A stretch of 47,850 nt of DNA from Desulfobulbaceae bacterium (GCA_024763055.1 JANTGH010000009.1:1-47850), one strand, 5' to 3'; positions 16,871 through 27,007 are shown, counted from the first letter of the stretch. Made by a program: numbers and translations. Notes: generated by a model from the sequence alone, not told the origin.

Positions 16871-19795
16871 TCAGTTTGCGAGAGGATTCTTACCTTTTTT
16901 TTCAACAAGTATCCTGTGTACTTCATCCACTAACTGTTCGGCGGTAAAGGGTTTGGCAAGATAACCGTCAAGCCCGAGTTCAAGCGAGGACTGTGCTGAA
17001 ACATGTTCCGAATACCCGGAACATAAAATTACCGGTACCTCTTTGCAGTCCTTCCGTATTTTTTCAAACAACTGCAACCCCGTCATCTCCGGCATGGCCA
17101 TATCCGTGATAATCAAATCCATTTTCTGTTTCTGCCGATTAAAAATATCCAGGGCCTCCGTACTTGAGGTGGTACTATAGGTCACATAACCGGCTTTTTC
17201 CAACACCTGTACCTCATAGTCAACGATCTGCTGCTCATCATCGACAAGCAAAATTCTTCCCTCTCCTTTTTTCAGCTCTTTATTCTCAGATACCTTACTG
17301 GAATCAACGGTTTTGGCAGGGGGAAGATAGACAGTAAAACAGGTACCCTTGCCGGGAATTGAATCCACCTCTATTGCTCCTCTATGATCCTGAATAATAC
17401 CATGGACAACAGAGAGTCCGAGTCCTGTACCTTCATTTTTCTTTTTGGTTGTAAAATATGGCTCAAAAATACGATTGATATGTTCACGAGCAATACCCTG
17501 ACCATTATCCTCCACCTTAAGGAGAACGTATTCTCCGGCCGGGAGGTTACCTAATGCTATCCCTTCAGGCGGAGTAACATATCTACTGTCAAGCGTTACT
17601 CGAATCCAGCCGTTTTCATGTTCAAGAGATTGAAAGGAATTCATGCATAAATTCATGACTACCTGATGAATCTGCGTCGGATCAGCGCGAACCATTTCCC
17701 TGGATCGGATATCTATTGACAGCTCAATATTTGTGGGCAGGCTTGCCCGTAAAAGACGCAGAGCTTCCTTGACAATGAGATCAATCCGCAGAGAAGATAT
17801 ATTTTTTTCAGTCTGACGACTGAAGGTCAGAATCTGCTTGATTAATTGTCCAGCCCGTTCAGAGGCCGTTATTATTTCAGAAAGATTGCTTTTTAAAATC
17901 TCATTTTCCCCGCATTGCAGGGCCGATAATTCGGCAAAACCGAGAATTGCCGTCAAAATATTATTGAAATCATGAGCAATACCTCCGGCTAAAGTTCCGA
18001 TGGCCTGCATTTTCTGGGTTTGACGCACAATGTTTTTCAATTGATTTTGACGGGTGATATCACGTTTGACCGCCACATAATGAGATATTTTCCCATGGGT
18101 GTTCTTAACAGGGGCAATGGTTTGCTCTTCAGTAAATAAAGAGCCATCCTTTTTCCTGTTAATCATTTTCCCGCGCCATACCTTGCCCGCTGTTATTGTA
18201 TCCCAAAGCAGTTTATAGTGATAAGCCTCCATTTTTCCGCTTTTAAAGAGCCCCGGGCTTTTGCCGATGACCTCTTCTCTTTTGTACCCTGTTGTCCGTT
18301 CATAGGCGGGATTAACATATTTGATTTGGCCTTTTGGATTCGTAATCACAACACTTTCCGCCGACTGTTCAATAGCCGTGGCCAGGAGTCTCCGCTGCTC
18401 CTCATCTTTGACCCTTTTTCTCATGTCATGGTAAATTCTCTGTATAATAGTACGGCCTTTTATTGTTGTGCGGCTGGCGCTGATTTGTACAGGGATACGG
18501 GCTCCACTTTGGTGAAGGAGGGTCACATCCGTTGCCGGTGTATCGCTTTTTCCCTCCACATGTGATCGAAATAGTTTTTTATGAAGTGCATACTCTTCAG
18601 GAGGGTGTAATTCATGCTGCTTCAAACCAATCAATTTATCAACCGGTCTTCCGGTTAATTCGGCAGCTTTCGGATTTGCTTCAAAAATGACTTCGGATTC
18701 CGCATCATAAAGAAAAATCGCGTCACTGAAATTTTCCATGAGCAGGCGATATTGCTCCCTGGAATCAAAGAGTTCTTCTTCAATCCGTTTTCGAGCCGTT
18801 ATATCAGCCACCGAAATCAGAACCATGTGAGAATCAGGACCAGGCAGTACATCCACATTAAGGATTACAACAATTGATTTTCCGGAAAGAGTGAGCAGGT
18901 CCGTCTCTTCCGTAAAGTGGGTTTTTCCCCTGAGTAATGCGCGTAACCCTCTCTGCAGGGTTAACAGGGCGTTGTCGGTGAGTATGCTCTGCAGGGAAGA
19001 GAGGAGATATGCCTTGTCATGCGCTTCAAACAACTCAAGAGTTACTGCATTTACATCGATAATCCGCACCAGACCGGCAGCATGCCAGAGTTTGACTGGA
19101 TCGGGAACCATATCGGTTTGCAGGATTGCAGAAATTTCATTTCTGACTGCTTGTTGGCGAAGTCCGGGAACATCAAGCATCCACTGCGAAATGCTGGTAT
19201 TTTGAAACAATGATCGAAATCGCTGTTCACTGCGGATGATTTCAGCTTCAATCTTTTGTCGTTTCGCGATATCCCGCTGAACCGTTTCCCGCAGCTTGGC
19301 TGCATCATAACTGTGCTGCAGTCGCTCCCCGATGAGTTGAAAAAAATCCAGTTCATCCTGGGACCACTGGCGTGTCGATTTGTCACATATACCAAAGAGC
19401 CAGGATCTGTCATGTTGCATCCTCAAGACCATCAGCAGCTGAGAATAAGAGCAGGTCCTGCCTGGATGACAATTACTGAAAATCAGACACTTACTGCTTT
19501 TATAGGCTGTTACCTTCCGCCTGTTCCGCACCATTCGAATGAAATTCTGCAGGGGTTGATCAACCTTAACAGGCTTGTCAAGTCGATCAAAACAAGGCAT
19601 ATTTCGTCGACAGGAAAAAAATTTTAAACGGCAGGTGGGGGTATTGGCGGTGCAGGGATAAAGAAGCCACGTATTATCAACGGAAAAAATCTTTCGAGCC
19701 GCCTGAACAGCGGTCTTCATAATTGCATCAGCATCATTTTGCCCGCTAATAATGCTGCTGACTACTTTTAACTGTTGTATGGTCAGGTTGCTCAT
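16871..19795 (-). CDS. Hybrid sensor histidine kinase (GAF-like, PAS x3, HisKA, HATPase, receiver)
   Basis: This 974-residue protein has no transmembrane segment, so it senses cytosolic signals. Residues 1-165 look like a GAF domain with several Cys. Three PAS repeats follow (about 190-330, 345-460, 470-590), each ended by a PAC-type GR..I.....DI segment. The HisKA box GGIAHDFNN contains phospho-accepting His608. HATPase boxes (NLCMNSFQS, DNGQGI, GTGLGLSV) span about 710-800. A C-terminal receiver domain has DD near 850, Asp898 in IITDMAMPEM and Lys in LAKPF. There is no output regulator next door, so the phosphotransfer partner is unknown. Confidence 0.95.
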   Translation of the reverse strand: MSNLTIQQLKVVSSIISGQNDADAIMKTAVQAARKIFSVDNTWLLYPCTANTPTCRLKFFSCRRNMPCFDRLDKPVKVDQPLQNFIRMVRNRRKVTAYKSSKCLIFSNCHPGRTCSYSQLLMVLRMQHDRSWLFGICDKSTRQWSQDELDFFQLIGERLQHSYDAAKLRETVQRDIAKRQKIEAEIIRSEQRFRSLFQNTSISQWMLDVPGLRQQAVRNEISAILQTDMVPDPVKLWHAAGLVRIIDVNAVTLELFEAHDKAYLLSSLQSILTDNALLTLQRGLRALLRGKTHFTEETDLLTLSGKSIVVILNVDVLPGPDSHMVLISVADITARKRIEEELFDSREQYRLLMENFSDAIFLYDAESEVIFEANPKAAELTGRPVDKLIGLKQHELHPPEEYALHKKLFRSHVEGKSDTPATDVTLLHQSGARIPVQISASRTTIKGRTIIQRIYHDMRKRVKDEEQRRLLATAIEQSAESVVITNPKGQIKYVNPAYERTTGYKREEVIGKSPGLFKSGKMEAYHYKLLWDTITAGKVWRGKMINRKKDGSLFTEEQTIAPVKNTHGKISHYVAVKRDITRQNQLKNIVRQTQKMQAIGTLAGGIAHDFNNILTAILGFAELSALQCGENEILKSNLSEIITASERAGQLIKQILTFSRQTEKNISSLRIDLIVKEALRLLRASLPTNIELSIDIRSREMVRADPTQIHQVVMNLCMNSFQSLEHENGWIRVTLDSRYVTPPEGIALGNLPAGEYVLLKVEDNGQGIAREHINRIFEPYFTTKKKNEGTGLGLSVVHGIIQDHRGAIEVDSIPGKGTCFTVYLPPAKTVDSSKVSENKELKKGEGRILLVDDEQQIVDYEVQVLEKAGYVTYSTTSSTEALDIFNRQKQKMDLIITDMAMPEMTGLQLFEKIRKDCKEVPVILCSGYSEHVSAQSSLELGLDGYLAKPFTAEQLVDEVHRILVEKKGKNPLAN

Positions 19796-19933
19796 GCCGA
19801 CAATAATAGTTTCATGTATTCAGATCTTATGCACATCACGCGCCGGGATATGGACAGATATCTTTGTACCAGCCCTTAACCTGCCGAAAATCAGGTAAAA
19901 AATATTGGCCAGCTGCTAAAAAACACTTCCCTC

Positions 19934-20785
19934 ATGACAATAAAAACATCCGATACCGGCATACTCTATGTGGTGGCGACCCCCATTGGCAATCTTGAGG
20001 AAATAACTCCAAGGGCCGTCAGCGTTTTACGGCAGGCCGATCTTATCGCCTGCGAGGATACCCGGCATACAAAAAAACTGACGAGTCACCTTGGGATATC
20101 CACACCACTGACCAGTTACTACCGGGAAAAAGAACAGCAGAAAGCCAAAGTTCTTCTCCAACAGTTACAGGACGGGGCAAAAATTGCAATAGTTTCCGAT
20201 GCCGGTGCTCCCGGCATCTCCGACCCGGGCGCCGTGCTCGTCAGGCTGGCGAGGGCTGAAGGCATTCCAATCATTCCTGTTTCCGGCCCATCAGCTTTGA
20301 CAACAGCGCTGATGGCAGCGGGACTGGAAAGGTCCCGCTTCTTTTTTGCCGGGTTCCCACCACCGAAAAAAAATACTCGAAGAGAATTTTTTAAGCAACT
20401 GGCTCCCCTGCCCTGGCCTGTTATTTTCTATGAATCTCCACATCGGATAGAGCAAAGTCTTGTTGACTGCCTGAATTGCCTGGGAAATCGACATGGACTG
20501 CTTTTTCGTGAACTTACCAAAATTCATGAGGAATGCCGGGAAGGACTGTTATCTGATCTCAGTAAAAGCTGTGCCGGAAAAAACAGGGGTGAATTCGTTG
20601 TCATTATTGACGGCGCCGCAAAAACTGCAGAGGATAAACCCGAAGACCTCGACAGTCTGATACTCTGGTATCGAGACCAGGAAGGCATCACCTTAAAAGA
20701 TGCCGTCCGGCAAATGGCAACGGATCTTGATCTTCCCCGGACCCGGATATATCAAAGAGCCCTCAGTCTGTGGAAAAAAATATAG
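19934..20785 (+). CDS. rsmI: 16S rRNA (cytidine-1402-2'-O)-methyltransferase
   Basis: RsmI methylates the ribose of C1402 in the decoding centre of 16S rRNA. The 283-residue protein shows the tetrapyrrole-methylase-like fold: LYVVATPIGNLEEITPRA at 9-26, DLIACEDTRHTKKL, IVSDAGAPGISDPG and PVSGPSALTTALMAAGL, all diagnostic. It is divergent from the sensor kinase gene, 138 bases away, and has no visible ribosome site. The common neighbours yraN and lpoA are absent. Confidence 0.97.
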   Translation: MTIKTSDTGILYVVATPIGNLEEITPRAVSVLRQADLIACEDTRHTKKLTSHLGISTPLTSYYREKEQQKAKVLLQQLQDGAKIAIVSDAGAPGISDPGAVLVRLARAEGIPIIPVSGPSALTTALMAAGLERSRFFFAGFPPPKKNTRREFFKQLAPLPWPVIFYESPHRIEQSLVDCLNCLGNRHGLLFRELTKIHEECREGLLSDLSKSCAGKNRGEFVVIIDGAAKTAEDKPEDLDSLILWYRDQEGITLKDAVRQMATDLDLPRTRIYQRALSLWKKI

Positions 20786-21045
20786 GCCGAAAAACAACTG
20801 AAACGGGCCTGCCGGCTTGCGAAAATATTGTTTTCTCTGTACAGTATATCTGATAAAAATATATTAATTTTCAAATAATTATAGCATACTTTCTACAAGC
20901 TGTACGGTAATTAATCACTGGATTACGGCAGTAACCAGCACAGGCTGGAACAGATAAACCAACCTCAACGACCAATGAAAAGCACAACGCATGTGCTCAA
21001 CACCACAGAGCTTCCCGGTAAACTTTCATGTAAAGGTATTTTTTT

Positions 21046-21864
21046 ATGAACAGACTTGATTTCCTGAACAGGCAGTGCACGGATGAAAAGCAATGCCGCT
21101 TTATCCTGGCCGCCTGCCGGGCTGCGCTGACCGCCGGCTTCATCCTCAAAGATCTGTATGATAAACCGCACACCATCACTATGAAAGGAGAAATCAACCT
21201 GGTAACCGAGGCTGACATTGCCGCAGAAACGGCGATTGTCGCCTCTCTGCAGGAAGACGCGCCTGACATTCCAATCATGGCCGAGGAATCTGCTGAAGAA
21301 AGTCCGCAAGAACCGAAGGGGCCGATATGGGTGGTTGACCCTCTTGACGGCACCACCAATTTTGCGCACGGTTTTCCCATTTTTGCCGTCTCCATTGCCC
21401 TTATGGAAAATGGGCGCACCACCATCGGCGTCATTTACTGTCCCTTGCAGGATGAACTGTTCTGCTGCTGGCAGGATGGCGGCGCATGGCTCAATGGCAA
21501 AGCAATTCGAGTTACGGAAACGGATTTTCTGGTTCAGGCCCTGGTTGCCACAGGCTTTCCCTATGATATCCACGCCAGACTCGATGATGTTCTCTCCCAG
21601 ATGCGTGCCATACTGCCAAAAGTGCGGGATATTCGCCGGGCAGGGGCGGCTGCCGTTGATCTGGCCTATGTGGCCTGTGGTCGACTGGATGGATTCTGGG
21701 AGATGGATCTCAAACCCTGGGATACGGCGGCAGGCTGGCTGCTGGTTGAAGAAGCCGGCGGACAGGTAACTGATTTTACCGGCAAGGACTACTCTCCATT
21801 TTACCCGGAAGTCCTTGCCAGTAACAAAACACTGCATCCTCTTCTCGTCGACCAGCTTGCATAA
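21046..21864 (+). CDS. suhB: Inositol-monophosphatase-family phosphatase
   Basis: Members remove phosphate from inositol phosphates or related sugar phosphates with Mg2+ and include SuhB and 3'(2'),5'-bisphosphate nucleotidases. The 272-residue protein has all three metal motifs: MAEES (78-82), DPLDGTTNF (98-106) and WDTAAG (Asp226). SD-like AAGG lies nine bases before the ATG. The end overlaps or abuts the EamA permease gene. A large frame on the opposite strand (20965-22011) is its antisense shadow. The symbol marks the family; the physiological substrate is not established. Confidence 0.92.
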   Translation: MNRLDFLNRQCTDEKQCRFILAACRAALTAGFILKDLYDKPHTITMKGEINLVTEADIAAETAIVASLQEDAPDIPIMAEESAEESPQEPKGPIWVVDPLDGTTNFAHGFPIFAVSIALMENGRTTIGVIYCPLQDELFCCWQDGGAWLNGKAIRVTETDFLVQALVATGFPYDIHARLDDVLSQMRAILPKVRDIRRAGAAAVDLAYVACGRLDGFWEMDLKPWDTAAGWLLVEEAGGQVTDFTGKDYSPFYPEVLASNKTLHPLLVDQLA

Positions 21865-22786
21865 ACCTGCGCCCGGGCCACGGCGCTGGATTGTCCACGC
21901 CCTGATGCTGCTGACCGCCAGCCTGGTTTCCACCTCATTTACCGTGGGCAAGGCCATTGCCGACAGCATGGATCCCACGGTGCTGACCCTAATCAGATTC
22001 GGCTGTGCCACGCTCTTCTTTCTGCCCTATATTCAAAAAAAATACACCCTTACCCAGCCTGGTTTTGCGGCTCTTACCCGGTACAGCCTGATAAGTTTTG
22101 CTCTGGTCGGTTTTTTTATCCTGATGTTTCTTTCCCTGCAGTACACCAGTGCCCTCAATACCGGTGTGATTTTTACTCTGGTACCCGGCATCTCCGGCAT
22201 TTACAGTATGATCCTGCTGGGCGAACGGCTGGGTCGCGCCCGCCTCATTGCCCTGTCTTTTGCCATGCTTGGTGCAATATGGGTCCTCTTTCATGGAGAT
22301 CCTGTCAGGATGCTGGCCCTGGAGCTGAACCGTGGAGATCTTCTTTTTTTCAGCGGCTGCCTTCTCATGGCGCTCTATACCCCGCTGGTGAAACTGCTGT
22401 ACAGGGGTGAACCAATGGCGGTTATGACTTTCTGGATTCTTGTTACCGGCTGTGGCTGGCTGCTTCTGGCGGCAGGACCAAAACTGTTGACAATTCCCTG
22501 GGCCGACATCGGCTCGGCAACCTGGACCGGAATTATCTATCTTGCGGTGTTCTGCACTATCATTACCTTTTTTCTTTCCCAATGGGCCACACTCCACCTT
22601 GGTCCGACCAGAGTCATGGCCTATTCCTATCTCTATCCACCGCTTATTCTCCTCATTGACTGGGCACTGGGACATGGTCTGCCCCCCGCCCGAACCCTGC
22701 CGGGTGTCTTCCTTATCGGACTGAGCATGGTTATCGTTCAAAAAGGAACAGGCGACTGGACCGGGCGGTGCAGGAACACAAGCTGA
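21815..22786 (+). CDS. EamA/DMT-family permease
   Basis: This protein of up to 323 residues has ten hydrophobic helices in two EamA repeats (about 28-165 and 180-310). Typical segments are LVSTSFTVGKAIA, PTVLTLIRFG, TGVIFTLVPGISGIYSMILLGERL and TRVMAYSYLYPPLILLIDW. DMT transporters usually export metabolites or amino acids, and the substrate is unknown. The start is uncertain: TTG 21815 has GGAAG only three bases before it, TTG 21857 overlaps the suhB stop, and ATG 21905 would cut into helix 1. All place it in the suhB transcript. It converges with pepF, only two bases away. Confidence 0.88.
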   Translation: MPVTKHCILFSSTSLHKPAPGPRRWIVHALMLLTASLVSTSFTVGKAIADSMDPTVLTLIRFGCATLFFLPYIQKKYTLTQPGFAALTRYSLISFALVGFFILMFLSLQYTSALNTGVIFTLVPGISGIYSMILLGERLGRARLIALSFAMLGAIWVLFHGDPVRMLALELNRGDLLFFSGCLLMALYTPLVKLLYRGEPMAVMTFWILVTGCGWLLLAAGPKLLTIPWADIGSATWTGIIYLAVFCTIITFFLSQWATLHLGPTRVMAYSYLYPPLILLIDWALGHGLPPARTLPGVFLIGLSMVIVQKGTGDWTGRCRNTS

Positions 22787-22788
22787 GG

Positions 22789-24567
22789 CTACCGTTCCTT
22801 CTTCACATCAGCCAGCATCTGCTCGATAATGTCCAGGCCGCCATGCCAGAAAGATGAATCAGCAAGAGTAATTTCAAAAGGGAACAGCAGATCTGCCGGT
22901 GACCGGCTTCCGCCCGCTGCCAGTAAAGCCAGGTAGTTCTCTACAAAGGCTTCCCCCTCTTGCTGATAGAGTCCATACAGAGCAAGCACCAGCAGTTCGC
23001 CAAAGGCATAGGAGTAGACATAGCCCGGGGTGCCTAAAAAATGCGGAATATAGGACCACCAGATACCATAGTCCTCAGTGAGCGTGACCGAATCTCCGAA
23101 CATCGGCTTCTGGCTGGTAAGCCAGAACTCGGACAACTGTTCGGAAGAAAGTTCTCCCTGGCTGCGTCTGGCCGTGTGCATGGCGTCTTCAAACCGGTTC
23201 ATGGCCACCTGCCGAAAAACAGTGGCAAAGATGGATTCAAGTTTCTGACAGATAAAGGCCCGCCCGGCAGCCGGATCATCCAGCAATTTCAACTGGGCTT
23301 TAAAAACGAGAAGTTCGGCAAAAACCGAAGCGGTTTCGGCCAGAACCAATGGGGTGTCCGCATTATAAAACCCCTGCTCGGCGGCCAGATACTGGTGTAT
23401 CCCGTGCCCGAGTTCATGGGCTACAGTGGAGACATCGCGCAGGTTGCCGGTATAATTGACCAGCACATAGGGATGCGCCGCCGGCACGCAGGGATGGGCA
23501 AAGGCTCCGCCCTGCTTTCCCTCCATAACCGGGGCATGAATCCACCGGTTTTCAAAAAACATGGCTCCAATTTCCGCCATCCGGCCTGAAAAATCCGCAA
23601 AAGCTCCCAGTACCATGTCCCGGCACTGCTCCCAGCTGATTTCCAGGTCAGCCATTCCCGGTACCGGTGCGTATCGATCATAGTCATACAGAACATCCAG
23701 ACCGAGCAGTTCTTTTTTCAATCTGTAATAACCGGCAACAATATCATAGCGGTCAACCACACTCGTAATCAGGGCCGCGACGGTTGCGCCTTCCAGTTCG
23801 TTTTCAAGATGTATGGCCTGATCCCAGGAAGAGTAAGAGCGCAGCCGGTCATCGATCATCTTTTCCGTAGCCAGAGTATTAAAGATATGGGTCAGAACAT
23901 GCAGTTGCTCCCGCAGCCCCTGGCTCAAGTCAAGAGCAGCCTGTTTTCTCACTCCGCGATCCGAACTGTAGAGGTCTGATAACACCTCTTCTTCCGTACG
24001 TTTCTCTTTGCCGAACTGCTGATGAACCATCACTTTTTCAAAGAGCAGGGTCCAGGAACCCCTGCCCACCGGTTCCAATTCGAGCAGCAACTGTTCCCGG
24101 GATTCGGAGAGAAGATGATCTGCCTGACGACGAATTTTCTTTAAATGATGACGATATTTTTTTAACTCGGCAAACTCAAGATATTCAGCCGCGGTTTTTT
24201 CCTCCATCCGCGCCCATTCCAGAGTAAAAAAAACAAGCTCCCTGTTTATAGCACTTGCAACTTCCGTGATTTTCTGAAGAAACGCTCCGGCGGCCGGTTC
24301 CTTGACACGGGTGGAAAAATTGAGGTATGCGTAGGCAGCCAGGCGGGCAAGATGTTCAGCAATACGTTCAAGGCGGCGTACAGTTCGGGCAAAGACTGCC
24401 GGTTTCAGCCTGCCCAGGCGACCGCTGCACTGCTCCCTGATCAGCTCGGCTTCCTGTTTGCAAAAATCGATATCATCATTGATTGACTCGTCATCCATTG
24501 ATCTATACAGATCATCAAGCAGCCAGACAACATCACCGGTACCCAATCTCGCGTTGTCCACCGTCAT
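22789..24567 (-). CDS. pepF: M3-family oligoendopeptidase (PepF-like)
   Basis: The 592-residue protein is a cytoplasmic zinc metallopeptidase that degrades oligopeptides. The signature HELGHGIHQ begins at His384, with the third-ligand Glu in VLAETASVFAE about 25 residues on, as in the M3 clan. The N-terminal half is helical and charged, as usual for the family. The gene overlaps trpA by four bases (ATGA), so its translation is coupled to the tryptophan synthase genes. That link is not explained by known pathways. Confidence 0.94.
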   Translation of the reverse strand: MTVDNARLGTGDVVWLLDDLYRSMDDESINDDIDFCKQEAELIREQCSGRLGRLKPAVFARTVRRLERIAEHLARLAAYAYLNFSTRVKEPAAGAFLQKITEVASAINRELVFFTLEWARMEEKTAAEYLEFAELKKYRHHLKKIRRQADHLLSESREQLLLELEPVGRGSWTLLFEKVMVHQQFGKEKRTEEEVLSDLYSSDRGVRKQAALDLSQGLREQLHVLTHIFNTLATEKMIDDRLRSYSSWDQAIHLENELEGATVAALITSVVDRYDIVAGYYRLKKELLGLDVLYDYDRYAPVPGMADLEISWEQCRDMVLGAFADFSGRMAEIGAMFFENRWIHAPVMEGKQGGAFAHPCVPAAHPYVLVNYTGNLRDVSTVAHELGHGIHQYLAAEQGFYNADTPLVLAETASVFAELLVFKAQLKLLDDPAAGRAFICQKLESIFATVFRQVAMNRFEDAMHTARRSQGELSSEQLSEFWLTSQKPMFGDSVTLTEDYGIWWSYIPHFLGTPGYVYSYAFGELLVLALYGLYQQEGEAFVENYLALLAAGGSRSPADLLFPFEITLADSSFWHGGLDIIEQMLADVKKER

Positions 24568-25355
24568 CTTTCCCGCCCCTTTTCGTCCGCATGCAGTCCG
24601 GCAATAAACGCACCTACTGCTCCGGCACCCTGCTCGTCCACCAGTCGAATTGTTGCCGTTCCAATAACTGCCATATCCGCCCGGCCCTCAAGCATGGCCA
24701 CATCCGCGCGGCTTGCTATTCCGAATCCGACCGCCAGCGGCAAGTCGGTTGCCGCGTGGCAGCGGGCGAGATAACCCACAAGCCCCGTATCCATTTCGGT
24801 ATGCTCGCCGGTCACCCCGCGCCGGGCAACCACATAGACAAAACCCTCACCCCGGGCAGCCACCTGTCGCATCCGCTCATCGGTGGAGGTGGGCGTAAAA
24901 AAGGTGATGGGCGCAAGCTCAAGACTGCGGCTTGTCGCAAGATAGCTTTCACCCTCTTCCGGAGGCAGGTCCGGGATGATGGTGCCCACAAGCCCGATCT
25001 CCCTTGTCCGCTCAAGAAAACGGGTTTCGCCATATCGAAAAACAATGTTGTAATAGGTCATGAAGAGAAAGTTGACCTGGGAAAATTCCGCCGCCATTTC
25101 CTCGGCAAACCGGAAACAATCCTCAACCCGGACACCCTGCGCCAGGGCATCCTGGTTGGCCTTTAAAATCACCGGGCCATCGGCCATGGGTTCGGAAAAG
25201 GGAATTTGTAATTCTATACAGTCCACTCCGTTTTCAGCCATCTGTCTGATGACTTCCCGGTTGGTTTCAAAGGAGGGATAGCCCAGGACCAGATGGGTCA
25301 TGAGAAGGATTTTTTTGGATTGCAACCTGCTTTTTAAATCATCGTCCAGTTTCAT
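24564..25355 (-). CDS. trpA: Tryptophan synthase alpha chain
   Basis: TrpA cleaves indole-3-glycerol phosphate and passes indole to TrpB through a tunnel. The 263-residue TIM barrel has the catalytic Glu48 in DCIELQIPFSEP and Asp59 in MADGP, plus FVYVVARRGVTGE and AVGFGIASR at the phosphate site. It begins 40 bases after trpB and overlaps pepF by four bases. The other trp genes are not in the window. Confidence 0.98.
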   Translation of the reverse strand: MKLDDDLKSRLQSKKILLMTHLVLGYPSFETNREVIRQMAENGVDCIELQIPFSEPMADGPVILKANQDALAQGVRVEDCFRFAEEMAAEFSQVNFLFMTYYNIVFRYGETRFLERTREIGLVGTIIPDLPPEEGESYLATSRSLELAPITFFTPTSTDERMRQVAARGEGFVYVVARRGVTGEHTEMDTGLVGYLARCHAATDLPLAVGFGIASRADVAMLEGRADMAVIGTATIRLVDEQGAGAVGAFIAGLHADEKGRER

Positions 25356-25395
25356 ATTTTGTTATCTTCTGTTGTTTCCTGTGGTAATGCACAAC

Positions 25396-26622
25396 TTATT
25401 TTCGATAGGAATCCGCCCGATCAATGATAAATTCTTTCCAGGACGGATCGTCAAAGGCGTGGGCAATGGTGAAAATATCCTTATCACCGCGACCGGACAT
25501 ATTAATGATAACAGCCTCGTCCCTCCCCATATCTGGAGCTTCTTTTATGGCCTGGACAAAGGCGTGGGCGGATTCCAGGGCAGGGATAATGCCTTCTTTT
25601 TTCATGGTCAGGCTCAATGCCTCAAGCACCTCCGTATCGGTTGCGGCCTCAAAACGCACCCTGCCCTGCTCGCCAAGATCAGACAAAATCGGTGAAATCC
25701 CCACATAATCAAGACCGGCGGCAATGGAATGGGTATCCAGCATCTGGCCATCATCATTTTGAAGAAACATGGTCTTATAGCCCTGGGCCACACCGGGTGC
25801 TGCCCGGTCACCACACATGCGCGAGGCATGCTGATCAGTGTCAATACCCTTGCCGCCGGCCTCGACGCCGATCAGCTCAACCCCGTCGTCTGCAAAAAAA
25901 CCCTGGAAAATACCCATGGCATTGGAACCGCCCCCCACGCAGGCATAAACCCGGGCAGGCATCTTTCCATGCTGGGCCAGGATCTGCTTTTTCGCCTCAA
26001 TGCCGATAACAGATTGAAACCAGGCCACCATTTCCGGGAAGGGGTGCGGCCCACAGACTGTTCCCAAGACGTAATGGGTGTTATCCATACTTGAGACCCA
26101 GTCACGAAAGGCCTCGTTGATGGCGTCTTTCAAGGTCCTGGCACCATCAGTCACCGGCACCACGGTAGCACCTAATTTTTCCATCCAGAAAACATTGGGT
26201 CGCTGCCGGACCACGTCCTCTTCACCCATGTAAATGGTGCAGTCAAAACCAAAACGGGCCGCCATGGTGGCGGTGGCCACACCATGCTGGCCGGCCCCTG
26301 TCTCGGCAATGACCCTTTTTTTTCCCATCCGCCGGACCAGCAGTCCCTGGCCCATAACATTGTTGGCCTTGTGAGCGCCGGTATGATTGAGGTCTTCCCG
26401 TTTGATGTAAATTCTGGCCCCGCCCAGATAATCACTGAGATTTTCGGCAAAGGTAAGAGGGGTCGGCCTGCAGGAATAGTTGCCCATTAAATCAAGGTAT
26501 TCCTGCCAGAAGGCGGGATCCTGCCGGGCCTTCTCGTATTCCGCATTCAGTTCTACAAAGGTGGCGTGCAGCACCTCGGGGATAAAGGCCCCGCCCCACT
26601 GTCCAAAATATCCTTTTTTCAT
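25396..26622 (-). CDS. trpB: Tryptophan synthase beta chain
   Basis: TrpB condenses indole with serine using pyridoxal phosphate. The 408-residue protein is of the TrpB1 type that pairs with TrpA. PLP-binding Lys85 lies in NHTGAHKANN, the phosphate loop is CVGGGSNAMG, and EVGGKG-type sequence (GVEAGGKGID) follows. The weak purine-rich AGAAAAGAA before the ATG is the only ribosome-site candidate. It heads trpB-trpA-pepF. I looked for Trp codons in a short leader upstream and found none. Confidence 0.98.
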   Translation of the reverse strand: MKKGYFGQWGGAFIPEVLHATFVELNAEYEKARQDPAFWQEYLDLMGNYSCRPTPLTFAENLSDYLGGARIYIKREDLNHTGAHKANNVMGQGLLVRRMGKKRVIAETGAGQHGVATATMAARFGFDCTIYMGEEDVVRQRPNVFWMEKLGATVVPVTDGARTLKDAINEAFRDWVSSMDNTHYVLGTVCGPHPFPEMVAWFQSVIGIEAKKQILAQHGKMPARVYACVGGGSNAMGIFQGFFADDGVELIGVEAGGKGIDTDQHASRMCGDRAAPGVAQGYKTMFLQNDDGQMLDTHSIAAGLDYVGISPILSDLGEQGRVRFEAATDTEVLEALSLTMKKEGIIPALESAHAFVQAIKEAPDMGRDEAVIINMSGRGDKDIFTIAHAFDDPSWKEFIIDRADSYRK

Positions 26623-26740
26623 GTTTGTTCTTTTCTGTGTTATATATTATCCGACCCAAACAGACCTGCCGATCGGTTTGCGCAAAGTAATGTCAATAAA
26701 AATTTATTTTACAGGGTTTGTTGTGGCCAGCCATGCCGGT

Positions 26741-27007
26741 TTATGTGCTTTTTGCCTTGAGGGGAAAACGCTCCGGATGTTCAATTATCTGTTCAGTCAG
26801 ATCAACATCTATTTCGGGCCAATAAAAATGCCCGTGCGATTGTTCTTCAACGTGAAGTATGGTTTTTACAGGTTGATCTTTGAACCATGGAAAATCATCA
26901 TATGACATAAACAACTCTTTGCCATGGGCCAAAAGCCAAACGCCATGCATAGATATATTCGTTACCTCAACCGATAAAGTATTTTTGCCATGCGCTAATG
27001 AGCTCAT
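26741..27007 (-). CDS. DUF2442-family small protein
   Basis: The 88-residue protein has the DUF2442 pattern: a beta-rich start (LSVEVTNISMHGVWLLAHG), then SYDDFPWFKD, then HFYWPEIDVDLTEQIIEHPERF. DUF2442 proteins often sit beside DUF4160 proteins, and the pair is suspected to be a toxin-antitoxin-like module, without a firm function. Here it overlaps its DUF4160 partner by 41 bases, so the two are coupled. It ends 118 bases before trpB on the same strand. Confidence 0.85.
   Translation of the reverse strand: MSSLAHGKNTLSVEVTNISMHGVWLLAHGKELFMSYDDFPWFKDQPVKTILHVEEQSHGHFYWPEIDVDLTEQIIEHPERFPLKAKST

Noticed and set aside
20965-22011. Long open frame (348 codons) on the minus strand
   Set aside because: It is antisense to the clearly recognised inositol-monophosphatase gene, whose metal motifs are intact, and its translation has no family pattern.
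21989-22741. Minus-strand frame of 250 codons
   Set aside because: Antisense shadow of the EamA permease; polar, low-complexity translation.
26623-26740. Trp-codon leader peptide or attenuator before trpB
   Set aside because: The only short frame found here has no Trp codon and no terminator hairpin follows.
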